From: Pseudomonas citri
GTDB lineage: Bacteria; Pseudomonadota; Gammaproteobacteria; Pseudomonadales; Pseudomonadaceae
Length of the DNA stretch: 43,751 bases
Assembly (NCBI RefSeq): GCF_025336485.1
Contig: NZ_JAODAB010000037.1
Location: 1-43,751, forward strand
Direction of reading: 5' to 3'
Shown: positions 25,041 to 33,157 of the stretch, piece after piece
Layout: every line of letters begins with the position of its first letter
Numbering within the stretch: position 1 is the stretch's first letter
Made by a program: the position numbers and the translations under genes
The notes under the pieces: model-generated
The model's database searches: none
Told to the model about the DNA's origin: nothing
What the model saw: the letters and a program-made list of their open reading frames with translations, nothing else

Positions 25041-25997
25041 TCACCCGATCAACTTCGCATACAGCGGCCGGTCGATATTGCCACCGGACAGAATCACCCC
25101 CACGCGCTTTCCCTGCATCGTTTCACGTTCTTGCATGAGCGCAGCCAGCGCCGCAGCGCCCGCACCTTCGGCCAGGTTGTGGGTGTCGGTGTAATACACC
25201 CGCATCGCCTCGGCAATTTCAGGATCGCTGACCGACACGATCCGCGCTGCACCGGCCCCGTAAATATCAAAAGCCTCGGCAATCGGCCTGCGCACCGCCA
25301 GGCCGTCGGCAAAGGTGTTCGCCGACGCGGTGTCGCACAGCGCGCCCGTCTCGAACGACAGCTTCGCCGCGGCGGCCTCGGTGGACACCACGCCCACCAC
25401 TTCGGTCTTCAGGCCCAAGGCGTCACGGACGGCGATAACCGAGCAGATGCCTGATCCGCAGCCTATCGGCACATAAACCGTGTCCAGGTCCGGCACCGCG
25501 TTGAACAGTTCGAGCGCATAGGTCGCCACGCCCTTGACCAACTCGGGATGGAACGGCGGCACCAGGTACAGGCCATGTACGTCGGCCAGGCGCGCCGCTT
25601 CTTCGCGGGCTTCATCGAAGTCGCGACCGTACTCGATCACCTCGCCGCCAAAGCCGCGCATGGCCGCGTTCTTCTCCTGCGAATTGCCCTGCGGCACGAC
25701 GATCAACGCCTTCAAACCCGAGGTCGCCGCCGCCAGCGCGAGACTCTGGCCATGGTTGCCACGGGTCGCCGTGACGACGCCTTGCGCCTCTGGATGAGCG
25801 CGCGTGAGCCAGTGCATGAAGGTGATGCCGCCGCGCACCTTGAAAGCGCCCGTCGGCGTGTGGTTCTCGTGCTTGACCCACACCGTGCATCCCAGTCGTT
25901 GCGCCAGCAGCGGCCAGGCGTACTGGGCGGTGGCGGGCATGACTTGGTATACGTGGCGGGCAGCTTGTTCGATATCGTCGCGAGTCAGTCTATGCAT
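25041..25997 (-). CDS. Threonine/serine dehydratase (PLP-dependent)
   Basis: This 318-residue fold-type-II PLP enzyme has the Schiff-base Lys53 in HENHTPTGAFKVRGG, the asparagine loop in TRGNHGQSLA, the phosphate-binding glycine loop GCGSGICS, and a C-terminal SGGN. The length fits catabolic threonine/serine dehydratases without a regulatory ACT domain. It would deaminate threonine, serine or a related hydroxy-amino acid in the cytosol. GGAGG lies 5 bases before the ATG. The AraC-type gene across a 93-bp divergent gap is a likely regulator. Confidence 0.88.
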   Translation of the reverse strand: MHRLTRDDIEQAARHVYQVMPATAQYAWPLLAQRLGCTVWVKHENHTPTGAFKVRGGITFMHWLTRAHPEAQGVVTATRGNHGQSLALAAATSGLKALIVVPQGNSQEKNAAMRGFGGEVIEYGRDFDEAREEAARLADVHGLYLVPPFHPELVKGVATYALELFNAVPDLDTVYVPIGCGSGICSVIAVRDALGLKTEVVGVVSTEAAAAKLSFETGALCDTASANTFADGLAVRRPIAEAFDIYGAGAARIVSVSDPEIAEAMRVYYTDTHNLAEGAGAAALAALMQERETMQGKRVGVILSGGNIDRPLYAKLIG

Positions 25998-26030
25998 GAG
26001 TGGCCTCCAGGTTTTCCCTAATCTAACCCG

Positions 26031-26045
26031 CGACGTCTGACGTCG
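26031..26045. promoter_or_regulatory. Perfect palindrome in the dehydratase/AraC divergent gap
   Basis: CGACGTC and GACGTCG flank a single T, giving a 15-bp palindrome midway between the divergent starts. It may be a regulator site, though AraC proteins usually prefer direct repeats. Confidence 0.4.
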
Positions 26046-26090
26046 GCTTTCAGAAAACTGACCTGACTTTCACCCCCTCTCTTCACTACT

Positions 26091-26906
26091 ATGGCGTTCA
26101 TGAACCCTCGAAACCGCCCGCCATCGCCTCCCTCCGAACCGATCCGCCGGATCGAGGCCGGGCCATGGACGATCGAATTGTTGCCCGGTCGCGCCTACGC
26201 GGCCCGCTATGTGGCGTCCCAGCCGGCGATTGGCTTTGCCTTCGACAGCCAGCGCGGTGTGCACGCCATCGGTAGCGATCGCATCCAGCCCTTCCACGCG
26301 ATGCCCAACGGCCTGGCGTTCGTACCGGCCGGGTGCGACGTGTTTTCCGAATCCCCTGTGGGCGGTGAGTACTTGCGGGTGGTGCGCAACGATGCCGTTG
26401 CGCTGGCGGGTCACCATGCGTTCAACAATCGCATCGATCCGCTGGCCATTGTCCTGGCGCATCGCATGCGCGGTGCGTTGCTGCGCGCCACCGTAGAGGA
26501 CGATTGGGAGGCCTGGGCGCTGGAACTGGCGGCACGGTTGGAGGGAGACGCCATACCATCGACAATCGCCTCGAATGCCCTCAACGGGCGCCGGATGCAC
26601 CTGCTCGACGAGTTCATTGAGGCAGGTCTGGGCGATCCATTGAGCGTCCAGGCGATGGCAAGGCTGCTTGGGTTGTCCGAAGGCTATTTCATGCGGGCCT
26701 TCAAAAGCGCGACAGGCAAAAGCCCCCACGGCTACCTGCTCGACCGGCGCCTGGCCAGGGCCCGAGCCTTGATGCGCGACTCGAGCGCCAGGTTGTCAGA
26801 CATCGCCCAAGCCTGTGGCTTCAATTCCCAGGCCCACATGACGGCGGCTTTCAGGCAGCGACTTGGTGTCAGCCCGGCACAATTACGCCGTCATTCGGGC
26901 GCGTAG
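26091..26906 (+). CDS. AraC-family transcriptional regulator
   Basis: This 271-residue regulator has an N-terminal sensing part with cupin-like strands (about residues 15-110) and a C-terminal double helix-turn-helix (about 175-270: LSVQAMARLLGLSEGYFMRA, then SPHGYLLDRRLARARALM and CGFNSQAHMTAAFRQRLGVS). It is divergent from the threonine/serine dehydratase and probably controls it. The ATG at 26091 is used; a second ATG three codons later is possible. Confidence 0.88.
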   Translation: MAFMNPRNRPPSPPSEPIRRIEAGPWTIELLPGRAYAARYVASQPAIGFAFDSQRGVHAIGSDRIQPFHAMPNGLAFVPAGCDVFSESPVGGEYLRVVRNDAVALAGHHAFNNRIDPLAIVLAHRMRGALLRATVEDDWEAWALELAARLEGDAIPSTIASNALNGRRMHLLDEFIEAGLGDPLSVQAMARLLGLSEGYFMRAFKSATGKSPHGYLLDRRLARARALMRDSSARLSDIAQACGFNSQAHMTAAFRQRLGVSPAQLRRHSGA

Positions 26907-26938
26907 ATATTAGCCAGGCCTGAACTCCATCCATATCT

Positions 26939-27535
26939 TTACAACGGCTCGGCTGTCTGGATAAGCGAGTTCAATACCAGTTTTATTTCTACCGCCGGAT
27001 CTTTGTGGCCTTGTAATATCAAGCCTTCCGACAAGGCGGTAAATGTCCTGGCAAGCGGAGCATAAGGCAAGGGCGGCTTCTTGCCAGCATGATTGAAGAT
27101 GATGGCAATCAACTTGCCCAAGGCCTCGCAGTTCTCTTTGTGCAAGTCGTAGTAATGCGGAGCGAACTCTTCGTCGCGCAAAGCAATCAGTTGTAATTCA
27201 GCATCCAGGACGGCGCAATTGCTACTGTCCTTGAGCGTGTCGATATAAGCATTCAAGCCGTGGGTCAACTGTTCCGAGGAATAGCCCGACGTGAGGGTCG
27301 CGCTCAGTCGTTCGAGCTCGACGCGCTTGAAGCGCTGGGCCAATTGCAGAAGCAAGTCTGACTTGCTGGTAAAGTTTGAAAAAAATGCACCCTTGGAAAA
27401 ACCGGCCTCCTCGGAAATGGCGTTGACGCTGGCAGCATGAAAACCCTTTCTAATGATCAGATCGACGGCCGTGTCGAACAATTTATCCCTGGTTACTTGT
27501 TGGCTCTCTTCTCGACCCAGTCTTCTTTTAATCAC
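26939..27535 (-). CDS. TetR-family regulator at the edge of the AfsA-type cluster
   Basis: This 198-residue regulator begins with a GTG (27535) preceded by AGGAG; the frame runs seven more codons upstream to a TTG, which lacks a good ribosome-binding site. The TetR helix-turn-helix spans about residues 15-60 (LFDTAVDLIIRKGFHAASVN, then EEAGFSKGAFFSNFTSKSDL). The C-terminal part resembles TetR proteins with a lipophilic ligand pocket. It is divergent from the biosynthetic genes that start at 28062 and lies in a lower-GC stretch than its neighbours. AfsA pathways in actinobacteria are paired with TetR-type receptors, so it may sense the cluster product (inference). Confidence 0.85.
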   Translation of the reverse strand: MIKRRLGREESQQVTRDKLFDTAVDLIIRKGFHAASVNAISEEAGFSKGAFFSNFTSKSDLLLQLAQRFKRVELERLSATLTSGYSSEQLTHGLNAYIDTLKDSSNCAVLDAELQLIALRDEEFAPHYYDLHKENCEALGKLIAIIFNHAGKKPPLPYAPLARTFTALSEGLILQGHKDPAVEIKLVLNSLIQTAEPL

Positions 27536-27621
27536 GCCCTCGGCTCCTCTGGCCAAACAAAACCTCTATTTGTAACTGGATGCAACAATCGGCCTTCTCA
27601 CTGTGTAAGATCCCGTTTCGG

Positions 27622-27643
27622 TGCGCATCATATCTTATATGCG
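27622..27643. promoter_or_regulatory. Imperfect palindrome near the TetR gene
   Basis: TGCGCAT and ATGCGTC-type arms flank an AT-rich centre (CATATCTTAT), about 90 bp upstream of the TetR start. It is a candidate operator for TetR autoregulation. Confidence 0.35.
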
Positions 27644-27691
27644 TCCGACACAATCATCTGCATTTAAACTTTCAACAGTGCCCTGTATGTC

Positions 27692-27705
27692 CCCCATATA
27701 TGGGG
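27692..27705. promoter_or_regulatory. Perfect palindrome CCCCATATATGGGG
   Basis: This 14-bp sequence equals its reverse complement and lies in the control region between the TetR regulator and the biosynthetic genes. It is a candidate regulator binding site. Confidence 0.45.
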
Positions 27706-28061
27706 CGCAAGGATGACGAATGCAAACGGACTCGACCGCAAAGCGTTTCTTGTTATTGCGTGCGATCTGGCCCTTGGTCGGAGCGCTGTCAGATCATCGG
27801 ACATCGGCTGTCCTGCATCGTTCTTGAGCTGATCGAAGCTATTTTTCTCCTCCCTTGGATAGCCTGAAGTCCCGCAAATGCTGGCCTCAACGCCCGATCC
27901 AGAGGGCTTTACCGAGAATCCCGACGAAATACCGCTTGATTTTCAGATACCGAATGGTTTCTACTTGCGCCGTTGGTGAAGCCCAACGCCTGATCAAGGA
28001 GCGTCGAGTCAGCAATCGATCTCGACGCAGCGACAGGTTACCTCAAGGGAGCGGTACTTTA

Positions 28062-29075
28062 ATGGAATATGCCTTCGTTACAGGCGCTACTGGCCTGCTC
28101 GGGAATAATGTCGTTCGCGCGCTTTTAAAACGTAACATCAAGGTAAAAGCGCTGGTTCGCTCCGTAGAAAAAGCCAGGAAACAATTTGGCGACCTGCCTG
28201 TCGAGCTGGTGGAAGGTGACATGCTCGACGTCGACGCCTTCAGCCATGCACTGCGCGGCTGCGATGCCCTGTTCCACACCGCTGCGTATTTCCGCGATAG
28301 CTACAAGGGCGGCAAACATTGGCAAATGCTCTATGACACCAATGTGACCGGCACCGAGCGACTGTTGCAGGCTGCCTACGCCGCCGGTATTCGCCGGGTG
28401 GTCCACACTTCCTCCATTGCCGTGCTGAAAGGTAATCGGGATCAAGTGATCGACGAAACCATGTCTCGCAGTGAAGCAGAGGCTGACGATTACTACCTGA
28501 GCAAAATCTTGTCCGAGCGCAAGGTACAGGAATTCCTGCTACGCCACCCGGACATGTTTATCACCATGGTCTTGCCGGGTTGGATGTTTGGACCGGGGGA
28601 TATCGGTCCGACGTCGTCAGGACAGTTCCTGCTCGATTTTGTTGGTAAAAAACTGCCCGGCATACTTCCGGCAAGCTTTTCCGTGGTCGACGCCCGAGAC
28701 GTGGCCGAACATCAGATCGCAGCCATTACCCGTGGCCGGTCCGGTGAGCGCTACCTGGCGGCTGGCAATCACATGGACATGAAGAGCATTTTCCAGGCAC
28801 TTTCCAGTGTCAGCGGCGTAAAGGCGCCGGAGCGAAAAGTGCCATTGATCATGCTGCGTATTATTGCGCTCATCTATGAAACTTATTACCGGATCACCAA
28901 AAAACCGGTACTGATCAGCACCTCCACGGTGAAGCTCATGGAACAAGAGCAAGGCCGCACACATTTCAGCCACCATAAAAGTTCAAAAGAACTGGAGTGC
29001 AAGTTCCGTCCGGTGGCCGAAACCTTTACCGATACCCTGGCATGGTATCGGACCAATAACTACACAGATGCTTAA
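28062..29075 (+). CDS. NAD(P)-dependent extended SDR, dihydroflavonol-reductase/epimerase-like
   Basis: This 337-residue enzyme has the nucleotide-binding TGATGLLGNNVVRALLKRN (about residues 7-25), the acidic turn in LVEGDMLD, a catalytic serine in VVHTSSIAVL, and the YYLSK Tyr-xxx-Lys motif. The family covers dihydroflavonol reductases, 3-beta-HSD-like enzymes and hopanoid-cluster epimerases. It likely reduces a keto group of a lipidic intermediate (inference). The ATG at 28062 has AGGGAG upstream and starts right before the Rossmann strand; the longer frame from 27855 is non-coding. It is the first gene of the cluster and is 81 bp before the adenylate-forming gene. Confidence 0.85.
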   Translation: MEYAFVTGATGLLGNNVVRALLKRNIKVKALVRSVEKARKQFGDLPVELVEGDMLDVDAFSHALRGCDALFHTAAYFRDSYKGGKHWQMLYDTNVTGTERLLQAAYAAGIRRVVHTSSIAVLKGNRDQVIDETMSRSEAEADDYYLSKILSERKVQEFLLRHPDMFITMVLPGWMFGPGDIGPTSSGQFLLDFVGKKLPGILPASFSVVDARDVAEHQIAAITRGRSGERYLAAGNHMDMKSIFQALSSVSGVKAPERKVPLIMLRIIALIYETYYRITKKPVLISTSTVKLMEQEQGRTHFSHHKSSKELECKFRPVAETFTDTLAWYRTNNYTDA

Positions 29076-29156
29076 TTGAAACATTTCATATATAGCCTGC
29101 CTCTGTAGTACTTTTTTTGACTGGCCACACTTCCAAGGATTGAGAGAGGTTGGTAA

Positions 29157-30677
29157 ATGAAAAGCCTTTCAAGCAATGAAGGTTTTCTGCATCGTTTTGT
29201 CGGTTTTTCGGAATCTTTTCCCGATCAGATTGCTATTAAGCATCTGGACGCGGAAGAAGACACCGTCACTTACCGCGAACTGCACATCATGGCGCAAGAG
29301 TGCAACGGTGCATTAACAGCACTGAATGTATTGCCGGGTGACAAAGTAGCGCTGATATTGCCCAATGGCGTGGCCTTCATTGCTTACTACCTGGCAATTA
29401 TCGGGCGTGGTGCTGTTCCGGTCATTCTCAACTACAAACTGACGTCGTTCGAAATGACTAACGTCATCAGCCTCGCCAAGCCGACGCAGGTGGTGACGAC
29501 CGACACGCTGCTGGAGCAACACAACGAGCTGTTCCAGCCGACCCACGGCGTTCGGCAGGTATTGGTATTGCCCGGCGAAAACGCGTCGGCAGCCACCCTG
29601 CCCACCCACGCAACGGCGGTGTCCGCGCTGCCCCGGGAGCGCGAACCGCTGGTGCTGCCCGAGGGCAACCCTATCGTCTCGGTGCAGTTCACCTATCGAG
29701 GCATGGGCAGGCCCCTGGCCGTCTCACACCGCTACCTCGACCTGACACAATCGAGCGATGGGCTGCATGAGCACTTCCATCTCCAGGGTGTCGGATCGGT
29801 TCATCTGGTGACATTGCCGCTGTACGCCATTTTCGGACTGTCGGTGATGATGGTGTTTCCCTTGAGCGTGGGCGCGACCCTGCTCATGACCAACACCCTG
29901 CTCAATCGGGACCTGGCCCAGGTGCTGTCCGAACATCAGGTCACGTTTGCTTGCCTGGTGCCCGACGTTATTCGCTACTTCAATACGCGACTGGCCAAGC
30001 GCAAAGGCGCGCCGCTGCCCCTGCACCCTCAGTTGATGATCTATTCCGGCGGCAGCCATCTGCCGGCCGACGACGCGGAGAAACTGGGCAAGCTGCTCGG
30101 ATGCAATCCGGTACTGCAAGGCTATGGCCTCACCGAAAGCATGCCGGTGATCGTCCAGAGCTCCATTGGCGAGGTCCATCGTGGCGCCATGGGACGCGCG
30201 ATCAGCGGTGTTCAATTGCGCGTGGTCGATGCCCAGGGAGAGGATGTGGCCCCCGGACGCATTGGCGAGTTGCTGATACGCGGCTCAATGGTGATTGACG
30301 GATACAGCGACGCTGACGACGCCAATGCACGGTTCTTCCGCGATGGCTGGTTCCACACCGGCGACCTGGTCTGGCGCGACGACGAGGGGCATGTGTTCTT
30401 CTATTGCCAGCGCCTGCGCATCTCCAAGATCAAGGCCCAGATGGTCGACCTGACGGAGATCGAGTCCATCGCCCTGCGGCACCCCGACGTCAAGCGCGCC
30501 AAGGCCTATATCGTCCCGGACAACAAGGAAGTCAACGTCCTGCACCTGAGTGTCGAGGGCAGCGACGAACTGACCCAGAACACGGTCTCGACACTGCTGG
30601 CCCGTTACCTCTCGGGTTTCAAACTGCCCAAGACCATCGAGATCATCCCCCTCAAGGAAGAAACCCATGCAAGCTGA
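29157..30677 (+). CDS. Adenylate-forming (AMP-ligase) superfamily protein with degenerate active-site motifs
   Basis: This 506-residue protein has the overall layout of acyl-CoA/fatty-acyl-AMP ligases: FPDQIAIKH, TYRELH, PGDKVALILPNGVAFIAYYL, GYGLTESMPV (A5), GELLIRG and FHTGDLVWRDDEGHVFF (A7). The P-loop that should read like TSGTTGxPKG is FTYRGMGRPLA at residues 178-188, lacking the usual Ser/Thr and Lys. The C-terminal lysine motif (GK near the end) is also missing; the protein ends KLPKTIEIIPLKEETHAS. It may be catalytically impaired or use another mechanism, such as acyl transfer to the ACP. It ends inside the next gene (11-bp overlap). Confidence 0.82.
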   Translation: MKSLSSNEGFLHRFVGFSESFPDQIAIKHLDAEEDTVTYRELHIMAQECNGALTALNVLPGDKVALILPNGVAFIAYYLAIIGRGAVPVILNYKLTSFEMTNVISLAKPTQVVTTDTLLEQHNELFQPTHGVRQVLVLPGENASAATLPTHATAVSALPREREPLVLPEGNPIVSVQFTYRGMGRPLAVSHRYLDLTQSSDGLHEHFHLQGVGSVHLVTLPLYAIFGLSVMMVFPLSVGATLLMTNTLLNRDLAQVLSEHQVTFACLVPDVIRYFNTRLAKRKGAPLPLHPQLMIYSGGSHLPADDAEKLGKLLGCNPVLQGYGLTESMPVIVQSSIGEVHRGAMGRAISGVQLRVVDAQGEDVAPGRIGELLIRGSMVIDGYSDADDANARFFRDGWFHTGDLVWRDDEGHVFFYCQRLRISKIKAQMVDLTEIESIALRHPDVKRAKAYIVPDNKEVNVLHLSVEGSDELTQNTVSTLLARYLSGFKLPKTIEIIPLKEETHAS

Positions 30678-31278
30678 TAACGCACGGCCCGTCCTGGCCG
30701 TTTTCGACTTTGACGGCACACTGACCGACCGGCACACGTTCTGGCGCTACATGCGCTACATCGTGGGCACCCGCTCGTTCTGGCTGAGGATCATTCCCCT
30801 GCTGCCCAAGATGCTCAGCGTGATCGTCGGCATCACGCCGTTGATGCAAGCCCGCCTGGCTTTCATCAAGTGCTACCTGGGCGGGCTGTCGGTGGAACAA
30901 GAGCGCGAGCATGCCAAATACTTCATCAGCGAATTGCTGCCGCTCTGGCTCCGGCCCGAGGCCATGCGCCGACTGCAATGGCACCAATCGATGGGGCACG
31001 TCACCGCGCTGGTCAGCAACTCCCCGGAAAACTACCTGATTCCCTGGGGCCAGGCCGTGGGTTTCGACTATGTCTGCGGCACCCGCCTGGCAACGGCAAA
31101 AAACAAACTGACCGGTGGGATCTCCGGTACCAACTGCGTTGAGAGAGAGAAAGTCACCCGGCTCAAGGGCTGCCTGAGCAACCTCGATGACTTTTACATT
31201 TATGCCTACGGCGACTCGTCAGGCGACGATGCCCTGCTCGGCATTGCCAACTCTCCCTTCTACAGAAACTGGTACTGA
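30667..31278 (+). CDS. HAD-IB family phosphatase
   Basis: This 203-residue HAD hydrolase of the SerB-like subfamily shows motif I FDFDGTLTD with Asp14 and Asp16, motif II VSNSPE, and motif III/IV GDSSGDDALL. It probably removes a phosphate from a small substrate in the cytosol. In AfsA-type pathways a phosphatase removes the phosphate brought in by dihydroxyacetone phosphate, so its presence fits the proposed pathway (inference). It overlaps the upstream gene and is 3 bp before the monooxygenase gene. Confidence 0.87.
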   Translation: MQADNARPVLAVFDFDGTLTDRHTFWRYMRYIVGTRSFWLRIIPLLPKMLSVIVGITPLMQARLAFIKCYLGGLSVEQEREHAKYFISELLPLWLRPEAMRRLQWHQSMGHVTALVSNSPENYLIPWGQAVGFDYVCGTRLATAKNKLTGGISGTNCVEREKVTRLKGCLSNLDDFYIYAYGDSSGDDALLGIANSPFYRNWY

Positions 31279-31281
31279 TCA

Positions 31282-33045
31282 ATGAACACTCTGAGCACAT
31301 TGGCCCCCGAGCACTTCAAGCGACCTGGCAGCACCCCGACCGTGATGATCGTCGGCGCCGGCCCTATTGGCCTGTCCCTGGCAATCATGCTGAAAAAATG
31401 GGGCGTCTCGTTTCGCATCATTGAAAAGAACGCCGGCCCCTCCACCGCCACCAAGGCGATGGCTCTCCATTCCCGAACCCTGGAAATCTTCCGGGACCTG
31501 GGCGTGGCCGAGCGAGCGGTCAGCGACGGTTTCACCATCAACCAGTTCTCCGTGCAGTCGAACGCCAAACGGGTGCTGAACTACAACTTTTCCTACCTGG
31601 ACGCGACCTATCCCCTGCTCCTGAGCCTGCCACAACCACAGACCGAAAAGATCCTGCTTGAGCGGCTGAACGAGCTGGGGATCGAGGTCGAATGGAACAC
31701 GGAGCTGGTCGATATCGAGAACCAGCCAGGCTCCGTGCGCATGACGCTGCACCATGCCGAGGGTGACGACGAGTCGTTCACCAGCCGCTGGGTCGTGGCC
31801 TGCGATGGCGCCCGCAGCAACATTCGCAAACGCCTGGACATGTCTTTCGAAGGATCGTCCTATGACCGCTTCTTCATGCTCGCCGACGCCGATATCCAAT
31901 GGTCCGGAAGCAAGGATGAAGGCGCGTTCTTCCTCGGCGCGCAGGACGGCTACGTCGCCGTGGCACCGATCAGCGCCCAATCGCGTTACCGGTTGTTCAT
32001 CGAGATGCCGTACAACCTGCCGCCGGAAGGTGAACGTCCGTCCCTGAGCCTGGAGAACTTCCAGCGCCTGTGCGAAGGGCGCGGGCAGAAGATGACGTTG
32101 TCGAACATCTCCTCGACCACCATCGCCTCGTTCCAGCACCGCCGTGTGCAATCGCTGCAACAAGGCTCGGTGTTCCTGGTGGGCGATTCGGCGCATATCG
32201 GCAGCCCGATTGGCGGCCAATGGATGAACCTGGGCGTGTCCGAAGCCTACAACCTGGCGTGGAAAATGGCCTATGTCGACCAGGGGCTGGCGGACCCGTC
32301 GCTGCTGGAGAGCTATAACGATGAACGCTATCCAGTGGCGCTGGAAGTCGAAAACACCGCCCACCGACTGACCAGCCTGATTACCCTCCGGCACCCCGCC
32401 CTGGTCTGGCTGCGCGACAACGTCCTGCCCCTGTTGAGCAACCGCAAGAAAGTCCAGCGCAAGCTGCCATCGATGATCTCCGGCCACCAGTATCACTACG
32501 CCAAGAGTGATTACATCCAGGAATCGCTGAGCAAAAAGCAGCGCAAGAACTGGGACAAGAAAGGTAAGAAACCCGAGTTCCAGTCACCGGTACCGCATGC
32601 CGGACAACTGGCACCCGACGTTGAACTGTGGCAGTTGCAAGGTCTGCCGCCCAAACGCTTGATCGACTTGTTCCACGGAACATTCACGTTGCTGATCTTC
32701 AGCGCGGCCGATCAGTTCTCGCCGTTGCTGCCAGGCTATTACTCGCTGGCCGAATCGGTGGCAAATGACTACCCGGGCATCAAGGCGTATTGCGTGGTCG
32801 ATGCCCTGAGCAGTGCCGGGCTGCCTGGCCCGACGCTGTTGGACCCTGATTGGCGCCTGCACAAGCGCTATCACGCCAAGGAAGGCACCCTGATGCTGAT
32901 TCGTCCTGACGGCTACATCGCGTTCCAGGGCGCCGATGCAGTCACACTCGTTACTTATCTGAACGTAAGGTCCGGGCTGCTCAAAGGAGCAAGAAAAACA
33001 ACATCTTCCGAGATCGACGCAGTGGAACTCCAACTTCAAGTCTGA
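31282..33045 (+). CDS. FAD-dependent monooxygenase (PHBH family)
   Basis: This 587-residue flavoprotein has the FAD-binding GAGPIG at residues 25-30, the DG motif in VACDGARSNIRKRL, and the GD motif GDSAHIGSPIGGQWMNLGVS, then EAYNLAWKM. This is the layout of aromatic or polyketide hydroxylases. The C-terminal part (about 430-587) has a thioredoxin-like fold as in phenol hydroxylase-type members. It probably hydroxylates or oxidises the product made by the synthase. It is translated directly after the HAD phosphatase; a GC-rich hairpin follows. Confidence 0.87.
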   Translation: MNTLSTLAPEHFKRPGSTPTVMIVGAGPIGLSLAIMLKKWGVSFRIIEKNAGPSTATKAMALHSRTLEIFRDLGVAERAVSDGFTINQFSVQSNAKRVLNYNFSYLDATYPLLLSLPQPQTEKILLERLNELGIEVEWNTELVDIENQPGSVRMTLHHAEGDDESFTSRWVVACDGARSNIRKRLDMSFEGSSYDRFFMLADADIQWSGSKDEGAFFLGAQDGYVAVAPISAQSRYRLFIEMPYNLPPEGERPSLSLENFQRLCEGRGQKMTLSNISSTTIASFQHRRVQSLQQGSVFLVGDSAHIGSPIGGQWMNLGVSEAYNLAWKMAYVDQGLADPSLLESYNDERYPVALEVENTAHRLTSLITLRHPALVWLRDNVLPLLSNRKKVQRKLPSMISGHQYHYAKSDYIQESLSKKQRKNWDKKGKKPEFQSPVPHAGQLAPDVELWQLQGLPPKRLIDLFHGTFTLLIFSAADQFSPLLPGYYSLAESVANDYPGIKAYCVVDALSSAGLPGPTLLDPDWRLHKRYHAKEGTLMLIRPDGYIAFQGADAVTLVTYLNVRSGLLKGARKTTSSEIDAVELQLQV

Positions 33046-33081
33046 ATGGCTACTGCCAGTTTGAATCAATGACTCATACAA

Positions 33082-33097
33082 GGCCCCTCATGGGGCC
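33082..33097 (+). terminator. GC-rich hairpin between the monooxygenase and ACP genes
   Basis: GGCCCC and GGGGCC form a perfect 6-bp stem with loop TCAT, followed by AGGACTTTT. It could be a weak terminator or a processing site that sets ACP levels apart from the upstream enzymes. Confidence 0.45.
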
Positions 33098-33157
33098 AGG
33101 ACTTTTATCCTTCTTGATGCCAGGAAGGATCGACCGACCTTGGTTAGGAGAAACACC

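Larger units (their letters stand above)
27536..28061. other. AT-richer divergent control region of the AfsA-type cluster
   Basis: This 526-bp gap separates the TetR gene from the first biosynthetic gene. GC is clearly lower than around it. It contains a perfect palindrome at 27692-27705 and an imperfect one at 27622-27643. Open frames here (for example 27580-27867) have no ribosome-binding site, no domain and unusual residue use; I see no gene. Confidence 0.55.

Noticed and set aside
27580..27867. A 95-codon plus-strand frame in the TetR/SDR gap
   Set aside because: No ribosome-binding site, cysteine-rich random composition, and it covers both palindromes.
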